Shown here piece by piece: positions 57,579-64,000 of a stretch of 64,000 nt of DNA; the stretch's first letter is position 1; every line of letters starts with the position of its first letter. Source of the stretch: Achatina immaculata (Eukaryota > Mollusca > Gastropoda > Stylommatophora > Achatinidae); contig CM019697.1 in the NCBI GenBank assembly GCA_009760885.1, positions 30,248,710-30,312,709 on the forward strand, given 5' to 3'. Below the pieces are notes generated by a model. That model was not told where the DNA came from. It ran no database searches and worked only from the letters and a program-made list of their open reading frames with translations. The position numbers and the translations under genes are program-made.

Positions 57579-57639
57579 CTCCTGTAACGTAGCTTAATAG
57601 AAACATTGGTAGCAACAACCAATATCGGTAGGACGCCAT
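57579..57639 (-). CDS. LY6-A exon 1 (signal peptide)
   Basis: Starts with ATG at 57639-57637 and encodes MASYRYWLLLPMFLLSYVTG plus one base of a Gly codon. The donor is GTATTG. No other in-frame start fits a signal peptide. The length (61 bases, phase 1 end) equals that of LY6-B exon 1. Confidence 0.85.
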
Positions 57640-58004
57640 TGTGGCGCTCTCGACGGTGTCGCAGGCTCTTAGAACAGGTGGCGCTGAAGTGCGGCTCAGG
57701 TAAAAAGTTTGTTTACCTTTTCAGCCATCGCTGGAAACAAACCGTCGGGGAGTCTAATTCAGATAAATGATTTAAAATTTACTTTTAAAAATTTTCACAG
57801 AGGGCTAAAATATAACTTTTATAATTATTACGCATAGTACAAAACTTGAGAAACAAATTATAGAAGATAGTTTCGAATCTATGCATTCAGTACCGGAAGT
57901 CATACCTGTGTCTGTAGTGACCTACTTATGATTAGTTTTCTCCAAAGAAAGTTCTTAAAACCCAAACTGGTAGAGCCGTGCCATCAAAGGCTACATAACC
58001 TACC
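57640..58004. promoter_or_regulatory. Bidirectional promoter region between LY6-A and LY6-B
   Basis: 365 bp separate the two start codons. No TATA box is obvious on either side. Visible candidates are an ETS-type site CCGGAAGT (57893-57900), a forkhead-type TGTTTAC (57710-57716) lying in an imperfect palindrome (AGGTAAA 57698-57704 / TTTACCT 57712-57718), and locally higher GC near the LY6-A start. Motifs are read by eye and are short enough to occur by chance. Confidence 0.6.
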
Positions 58005-58065
58005 ATGAATAAACTTGTGGTAGCGGTAGTCACGTTAGTGGCTACATTTTTAGTAGTGGAACAGG
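58005..58065 (+). CDS. LY6-B exon 1 (signal peptide)
   Basis: ATG at 58005, reads MNKLVVAVVTLVATFLVVEQ plus one base of Gly. Donor GTAAGT. The same 61-base length and phase as LY6-A exon 1. Confidence 0.88.
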
Positions 58066-58595
58066 GTAAGTATAAAAATAAACACCAAAAAAGTTTTCTT
58101 GAAATAATTTTGTTGTAAGAAATCTATGCGGAAGTAATCATGAACATGGTGGGTAGTAGTTGTTTTCGTTATATTTTATAGAAATATTTCAAGGGAATGT
58201 CCAAGGTAGTCGCTGTAATAGTTGTAGATATAATATGTTGTATAAGTGTGACTACAAGCAGACTTCGTTTAGCTACTAATTGTACGTAAGTGCATAACTA
58301 ATAACAAACTGCCTTCAGTTACTTACATAAATTGCATTTCAACCTTGTTACACGGACAGTATTCAACATTAGGCGGTTCTCTGATAAATGCTTTGAAACA
58401 TCAAACTTTTGACAGCAGATAAAGTTTTCACGTATTTAACGGAGTCAACTTTCCTTTAGTACATTCTCTGTATTAGTATTGTCAGCATTGATTTACAAGT
58501 TTGTAACACACGAATAATTGGTGTATAAATATATAGTTGAATATATAACTATACACTAAACCATTGCAGTAAACGTCACATCTGTGTGCTCGTTA

Positions 58596-58645
58596 ATTAA
58601 TAAAGCTGTTCCTACTTTTTTCTTAAATATTTGTAACATTTTGAT
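58596..58645 (+). repeat. Short repeat shared with 53300-53350 and 36298-36340
   Basis: attaataaagctgttcctac then tttttt, cttaaatatttgtaaca. The best-preserved of the three. Upstream sequence (aaacgtcacatctgtgtgct) also resembles the arm end of the inverted repeat. Confidence 0.7.
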
Positions 58646-58839
58646 AAATAGGTCTGTCCAGTTAGCTTTTTAAACGAGTGTTACCTGAACCTTTTATGAA
58701 CTAGTTCCCAGTATCAGTGTTATCTTTTAGTTATTTATAGTAAGAAGTTGCACACTTTGTTACGTTTGACTGTAGGCGCTCTCGGCCATTTTCTTTCGGT
58801 GCTGCATAAATAATCCACTCAGGCATTTAAAGAGTTTGG

Positions 58840-59115
58840 AGGAAGATAGACAAAGATGGCTTATGCAGAAGTGATGAAAGAGGATAGACCAAGAGGTAGA
58901 TCTAGATAGTGGTGGTGAGACAACCTAGAAGAAGATATATGCATTCTTGGAACTGACAGTTGGCAAGAAAAGATCAAAAACAGATAGGAATGGAGACATG
59001 TCTGTGTTGAATTCAGCATCTGCTCAAAGAAGACTATAAAAACCTCAGGAAGACATAGTAACAGATATCCAAGAGCATGTAGGCACAAATAAACCTTGAT
59101 ATTACACAATAAAAG
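58840..59115 (+). mobile_element. Decayed non-LTR 3' relic, family G, in LY6-B intron 1
   Basis: With frameshifts the plus strand reads as a retroelement end: RPRGRSR-like basic stretch, WWDNLEEDICILGTDSWQ, EKIKNR.EWRHVC. Stops throughout. Confidence 0.6.
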
Positions 59116-59469
59116 GGGGTAGACTGGTCACAGGCAAAAGGCAGAAAAGGGACTGGAACCTATACAGAGAAAGGGGACATAACACTTAAATATATTTAAA
59201 GATGAATCTCTTGAACAAGATTATGAAGTTCAGGAGAGCAAGATGAAAACTAGTTGCCAAAAACTGGCCAGATATAATGATTTTGTGTCTGATTTATGCA
59301 AAGCAAGTTTGGTAAAATAATTCATGTACTCTTTTTTTGTTTATTTTTAATTAGACTTAATTATTATAGCTTTAACTGTTATCTTTTGGTACATTTTTTT
59401 CTGAGTCAAATTTTTAAAAATGTTTCCCATTATAAATACATTCAGTTAGTAAACTGTTTTTTCATTTAG

Positions 59470-59601
59470 GTTTTGCCATCAAATGCTTTGTATGCAACTC
59501 GTTCCACCAAGCTGACTGTTCGGACTGGTTTGACAATGTCACGCAGCACTTGGTCGCTTGTGAAGACTGGCAGCCAATGTGCCGTAAAGTTGTTCAAGAA
59601 G
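59470..59601 (+). CDS. LY6-B exon 2
   Basis: Acceptor CATTTAG, then FAIKCFVCNSFHQADCSDWF, DNVTQHLVACEDWQPMCRKV and VQE, ending in phase 1 at donor GTACAG. The CFVC start and spacing to the third Cys match LY6-A. Confidence 0.92.
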
Positions 59602-59944
59602 GTACAGCTGAAGTGAATTCTCTTGCAATTAAATCATACAGATAGGCTAATTTAAAGCACAGTTGTATAAATAAAAAAAGGATATGATACTGAATGAGTT
59701 TGTGATATTGATTCTTGTTTCATAATTTTACTACCAGAACTAATTTCTGATGAAAGAAATTGTTCTACAGAAAACATACTGATTTAAAATAACAGGAGGA
59801 AATGAATAACCGTGTTTAGTAACAAGTCACAGAAACATAGATCTTCTCCAGACAAATAGGAGAAAAGGGCAAAAAATGTTTTCTGGAAGAAATCAGTATA
59901 TATCAGTGTAAAGATAGTCCCATAGCAAATGCCATAGGGGATGA

Positions 59945-60030
59945 AGCGTTAGAGACCTCATTATGCCGGGCCATCAGCGTATGATGTAGGGTGGCCAGAT
60001 TTTCTCTGGTACCCATTTTATGAGGCTGGG
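59945..60030 (+). mobile_element. SINE family S fragment in LY6-B intron 2
   Basis: gccagattttctctggtacc and gaggctgggtcaacc parallel the body of the SINE at 22625-22903. The tRNA-like head is degenerate. Confidence 0.55.
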
Positions 60031-60198
60031 TCAACCTATATATCTATGTACACTGTAAATTTACATGTTTTGTTACTCTAATTATTGTTCTAACTTTATT
60101 TTGATTTGTTATTATTTTGCTAATGAAGTAACAGTTAATTTTGTTACTTTGTCTTTGGAGTAACAATTAATTTTATTACTTTGTCTTAACTGTTACAG

Positions 60199-60431
60199 TT
60201 TGGCTTGAGGACCACTGGGATGTAAGATATATTCGGCAGTGTGCAGCTGGTGGGAAGATTGGCGCTTTCGAGGGCAGAATATGTGAAGAAATGTATGGTA
60301 CTTACAACATTCGAGTGCGGCATTGCCACTGCGATAACCAGGATGGGTGCAACAGTGCACCACAACAGATTCCTAAGATTTCTTTCATGCTTCCTATTTT
60401 ACTAACAGTAGCTGTCATTTTTGTAAGATAG
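60199..60431 (+). CDS. LY6-B exon 3 with stop
   Basis: Acceptor GTTACAG, then VWLEDHWDVRYIRQC, GRICEEMYGTYNIRVRHCHC, DNQDGCNSAPQQ and the hydrophobic tail, ending at TAG (60429-60431). The RxC..G......C pattern recalls quiver-type proteins. Confidence 0.92.
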
Positions 60432-61556
60432 ATTCTGTAATCGAGAGCGAGAGTTTGAGTGCGTGTTGTGTGTATCTTGTGAGGAAATTGACAAGAAAAC
60501 TGAGAAACTGTCCTGAAGAAACATCACACAAGTAGAAATGGTGAAGTATCTCAATAATAATGGATGAAGTATTTTGAATTTATAAAATGTGATGATGTGC
60601 TGAAAATAATATTTGACAGAAAGGGTCACATCAAAAAGTAGGAAGATGATGGTGGTGGTGGTATATGAAGGTGGTCAGTACCAAGAGCTGAACAGGATAA
60701 AACAAACAAAAAAAAATGATGAATCATGTAGAAGAGGACAGGGTTTGCTGATATGATAAGCACAAGGGTACGGTTTCCTCTTTTCAGGTATGTTCTTGAC
60801 CTTATATCATTCATTTCATATTTTCCCAGTTTTCTTTTCTGACAGTTTTCTTTAAGCCTGATCTTTCCATCACTTGTTTTATTTTTTTGGAGATCTGTTT
60901 TCATATTACGACAATATAAGTGTGAATTTGGAAACCTGTTACATTCAGATTTTTTTTTACAAAGATCACACATGATAATTCTGATGGTTATGCATGCTTT
61001 TGTTTAGTATAATGTGTGGATATAAAAGTGTATCATACATGTAATGGCACCAGTTTAATGAGTTGATTGTATACCGGTTATGTGAGCTGTATATACACAC
61101 CAGTTATATGTATGTTGACTTGATTGGCAAGTGTGCCTGGAATGATATGCGTAAAGGTTGTCTGCAAATTTTTACAATAAAAAAATCGATCAGAATTAAT
61201 AAGCTGTTTTAACTATGCAAGACAATTTTTTTTTGTTTTTTGAAGCATAGTGGAATCCATGCACTGAAATGTTTTTAGTGAGTAAGAGATGATTGGTTTG
61301 AAAGAGTGCTATCCTTTAAAATAGTAATGTGATATTCAAACTGTCATATTGAAGTTCCCATTGGAAATATTGAATTTTCACTTAATCATTTCTTTTCCCT
61401 TTGTAAAACTGAAACAAAATTAATTTATATTGGCAACAGTAAATCAGCTTTTAAGTCAATTAATACCTCGGTGATAATTGGAAAATGGGGGGGGGGGGTA
61501 TTAATGCATATTTAGTTTGATGGGTAATGATGTCTTAAATCTTTTCCTAAAGCTTT
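60432..61556 (+). other. LY6-B 3' untranslated region and flank
   Basis: Follows the stop codon. AATAAA at 61176-61181 would give a 3' UTR of about 760 bases. A G10 run lies near 61488-61497. Confidence 0.45.
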
Positions 61557-62066
61557 TTGTCACCTTTTAATATACACATACTTATCACATATAAGAGGAT
61601 TATGATCAGTGTTATTAAATTAGCAAGGAAAGTAAATTTTGCAATAGTGGTATATTCATATAATGGTCACATTTTGTTTTTGTTTGCCTACAGTGAACTC
61701 AGATCAAGTCTTTTATTTGAGGGATCAAATTATATCTTTTTTCCCTTTCATTCATTGATTGTGAATGCTGTTGCAAAAGGTATGATTCCCATAGACAGGA
61801 CAGATAGGCTGAAGTCAGTGGCCAAGGCAATGGGCCAGAAAGAGGAAAATGCATGTGTTGATAATATATATATCTCTACAGAGGATGAAGGACAGAGGTG
61901 TGTGGAGGAAGTAAGAGCCAGTTGGTTGACTGGTAGAATTCAAAGTTGCCAGAACCAAGAGTTGACTTGTGCAGTTAGTGTTCATACTCCTCAGTGGTTA
62001 CTGAAGCAGAGAGGGGAGCATGTATGGATGTGTCCTGAGTGTAGTGATGCTGATTCCTATGTTTAA
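61557..62066 (+). CDS. Unrecognised ORF, 169 codons
   Basis: I do not recognise this ORF. The first 70 codons are AT-rich and hydrophobic, as random intergenic DNA would be. From about 61750 on the composition changes to a more balanced one, with a hydrophilic stretch containing DRTDRLKSVAKAMGQKEENA, several cysteines (ENAC, QRC, QSC, LTC) and a WMCPEC end. The second half could be a remnant of an exon or transposon ORF. No splice or start context decides it. Confidence 0.2.
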   Translation: MSPFNIHILITYKRIMISVIKLARKVNFAIVVYSYNGHILFLFAYSELRSSLLFEGSNYIFFPFHSLIVNAVAKGMIPIDRTDRLKSVAKAMGQKEENACVDNIYISTEDEGQRCVEEVRASWLTGRIQSCQNQELTCAVSVHTPQWLLKQRGEHVWMCPECSDADSYV

Positions 62067-62414
62067 GATTCACTGATTATTTTGTATGCAGGACAGTCTG
62101 GTGTGCTTAGGTCTACTGGCAGATATGTTGTCTTTCCTTGACATTACCAAGCAGGTATCTGTTTCTTCAGCTGGGTTGATTGAAGGATGTCAGAAGCAGT
62201 TTCTTAACCCTCAGTCTTCTAGATTATGAGACAAGGCACCAACATACAGGCATTCTCCGTGAATGTATGTTTTACTTCTGTTCTTTATTTTCATAATAAT
62301 AATAGTACACATATCAAGTGTTTTGATAGGATTTTTTGCAAATTTTATTTATGTGAACTGTAGGTAGTTGTGTGCAGTTTGTTTATTTATTGTATGAAAA
62401 CTTTCTCAGCTTAG

Positions 62415-63083
62415 CTCTTCCTGTGCCACAGGAAGAAACGCGGACGTTCAGTTAGGTGCCAGAGTAAAAACACGGGTCTTGATATGTATAGGGGGTATAG
62501 TTGTAAAATGGAATGGAAAACAGTATTTACATGTACTTCCGTGTACTTATTATATGTCAAAGTATAACTAAATGTATGAAAATTTCATAAATTTTTTTAG
62601 GAAAAAAAGAAGTAATGTGATGTTTTTAGACAATGATTGTGCCCAGCTCACCATAGGCTAGGTCTAGATCTACACTACTTACCATCTGAGATGTCTAGAT
62701 CTACTTGTCGATCTCGTATTGTGATTCTATGTTGCATTCTCGCTAAATTAATGTCTGAAATAACCTCCTAACTACTTCTTCAGTCGTCTAATATGTCTAG
62801 ATCTACTTGGTATACATTCAAGAGCAGTGGGGTGGTCACAGGCCATGTCCATACCCTTATCTACATCATCAAAAATTGAAAATTTTTTCTCGCTCTGCAT
62901 TGCTCGTAACTAAGCACTCTTTCACCATTTTGAAAAGTGTCACCGGAAATGCGGATGAAATATGTACAATCTAAATGTTACACCGGTTGTTTTATTGAAA
63001 CAAACCAAGAGTCAATATATCGACCCTACGTACAAATCGGAAAACCGGAACGATCGATAAAGCGACCCAAGGCACGGGAAAAG
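62415..63083 (+). mobile_element. TTAA-type MITE, family M1 (copy 4)
   Basis: A 669-bp copy of the element at 21375, with ends CTCTTCCTGTGCC and GGCACGGGAAAAG. Flanks TTAG on both sides (62411-62414 and 63084-63087) look like a TTAA site with the same final-base change. The tgtctagatctac motifs are retained. Confidence 0.88.
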
Positions 63084-63271
63084 TTAGTAAAATGGTGAAA
63101 TTTTGAAGTCAAGCCTGTTCAGTTAGTATATTTTTCTACACATGTAGCTTCAGAAAATGTTATTTATTTTAAAAGCATCTTTCTAATGATCTGTTCGTGT
63201 TGCGCAGCATTTGAAATAGTGAAGACTTAAGCCTTTTAACTACCTGTCATCTGATGAATGAAGAGTTTTAT

Positions 63272-63392
63272 GTTGACTATAGTGCCCATATTTTCCTTGA
63301 CTGTCAGCACACTAGAGGGTGATATGGTCAGTATCATGCCTGGCTGCCTTTTCCTTCCCCAACTCCAGAAGAAGTCAGGTACCCATTTCTAC
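63272..63392 (-). mobile_element. SINE family S fragment, minus strand
   Basis: The reverse complement matches 5157-5280 closely (agaaatgggtacctgacttc, ttggggaaggaaaa(a)ggcagcc, aggcatgatactgacc). Confidence 0.82.
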
Positions 63393-64000
63393 AACATCTT
63401 TATTCTAAAGTTAAGATGTTAACATGCTTAGAAAAATCTAGAGCTGACCATATGTTTTGAACACTGAATTGTTTTCTGTGAATTTGACATGTTTATATAT
63501 CAAAAACATTTCATATGAGTTTCATGTTTTTAATGCATGGTTTTATATGATCTTAAGATGTTCCTATACTGTCTGCAAGAATTTGTGAAATCATATATAA
63601 AGGCTTATTTACTGAATAAATGTTACTTTTTTTTTTTTTTTTACATATCATCCAATACCATTTTGTGTACTGTCAATGGTTTATCTGTCACATTTTGAGA
63701 AACTCCCTAGTGTATGACCAAATGACAGTTAGCATCATTTATTTCATTTCTCATAATTTTGTACAAGAATGTATATAACAGACCACCCTTAGCAGTCCTT
63801 GTTGAAGAAAAGATTTTTCTTCAAACAGTAATAAAATTTATATCTGAAAACTGAGGTTTCTGAAAGAAAGAAAAATTCTTGTGTAGGCTACAGGATTATT
63901 AACTCTCTTACTTCAAAACAACACTGGCAGTGTTGGTAGATCTGCACTCTTATTCAACTCAGTGCTTGAGGCAGTGTTTAGGAAAAGTCTAAATAAAATG
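63393..64000. other. Intergenic stretch, no gene seen
   Basis: AT-rich with a T16 run near 63628-63643. Nothing recognised. Confidence 0.45.

Larger units (their letters stand above)
49731..57639 (-). other. LY6-A: secreted/GPI-anchored Ly6/uPAR-domain protein gene (3 exons)
   Basis: Minus-strand gene of 61+162+173 coding bases encoding 131 residues. Residues 1-21 are a signal peptide (YWLLLPMFLLSYV core). The mature part has ten cysteines at 26, 29, 37, 53, 65, 75, 80, 94, 96 and 102, with the C-x-x-C start and the closing C-N pair (C102-N103) of the three-finger Ly6/uPAR fold. A hydrophobic C-terminus (112-131) fits a GPI-attachment signal, and NSS at 103-105 is a possible N-glycosylation site. 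Invertebrate members act at the cell surface, e.g. modulating ion channels or septate junctions (quiver, boudin, crooked); which role applies cannot be told. Its ATG is 365 bp from that of LY6-B, in divergent orientation. Introns of 4.4 and 3.1 kb hold a retrotransposon and a minisatellite. Confidence 0.88.
58005..60431 (+). other. LY6-B: secreted/GPI-anchored Ly6/uPAR-domain protein gene (3 exons)
   Basis: Plus-strand gene of 61+132+233 coding bases encoding 141 residues. A signal peptide (1-21, LVVAVVTLVATFLVV core) is followed by ten cysteines at 26, 29, 37, 51, 58, 79, 93, 107, 109 and 115; the first three positions are identical to LY6-A. The domain closes with CHCDNQDGCN, like CYCEDADGCN in LY6-A. 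The hydrophobic C-terminus (SFMLPILLTVAVIFV) suggests a GPI signal, and NVT at 43-45 is a possible glycosylation site. Both introns are phase 1, as in LY6-A. The same fold-level function is expected, probably at the cell surface; the partner is unknown. A candidate polyadenylation signal AATAAA is at 61176-61181. Confidence 0.9.

Overview
The window looks like nuclear DNA of an invertebrate animal. Genes are split by long AT-rich introns with GT/AG borders, the genes are metazoan (an axonemal dynein heavy chain and two Ly6/uPAR-domain surface proteins), and the space between exons is packed with mariner, pogo/Tigger, TTAA-type MITE, SINE and non-LTR elements. The protein and repeat flavour suggests a lophotrochozoan, perhaps a mollusc. 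That taxonomic call is inference, because no rRNA or mitochondrial marker is present.

Region 1 (1-37956, + strand) is the 3' part of a dynein heavy chain gene. I resolved 17 exons whose phases join without a break into an 865-residue C-terminus ending at a TAG at 37954-37956. They cover the end of the AAA5 region, the D6/AAA6 P-loop module, the AAA lid and the C-terminal domain. The best family fit is the single-headed inner-arm group DNAH3/7/12, closest to DNAH12. Upstream exons lie outside the window. The introns hold two dead mariners, three of the four copies of a TTAA MITE, tRNA-derived SINEs, fragments of several non-LTR families, minisatellites, a large inverted repeat and a Tigger element that itself carries three younger insertions (19186-24054).

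Region 2 (37957-49730) has no recognisable host gene. It holds the dynein 3' flank, minisatellites, SINE pieces, a second TTAA MITE type and 5'-truncated retroelements, some with clear target-site duplications.

Region 3 (49731-60431) carries two divergent three-exon genes for small secreted, probably GPI-anchored Ly6/uPAR-domain proteins, named here LY6-A (- strand) and LY6-B (+ strand). Their start codons are 365 bp apart. Both first exons have exactly 61 coding bases and both genes have phase-1 introns at matching places, so they look like an inverted duplicate sharing a bidirectional promoter. LY6-A intron 1 holds an almost full-length RTE-like retrotransposon, and its intron 2 holds a 36-bp minisatellite that is open in several frames.

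Region 4 (60432-64000) holds the LY6-B 3' flank, one unrecognised 169-codon ORF, a fourth MITE copy and a SINE fragment.
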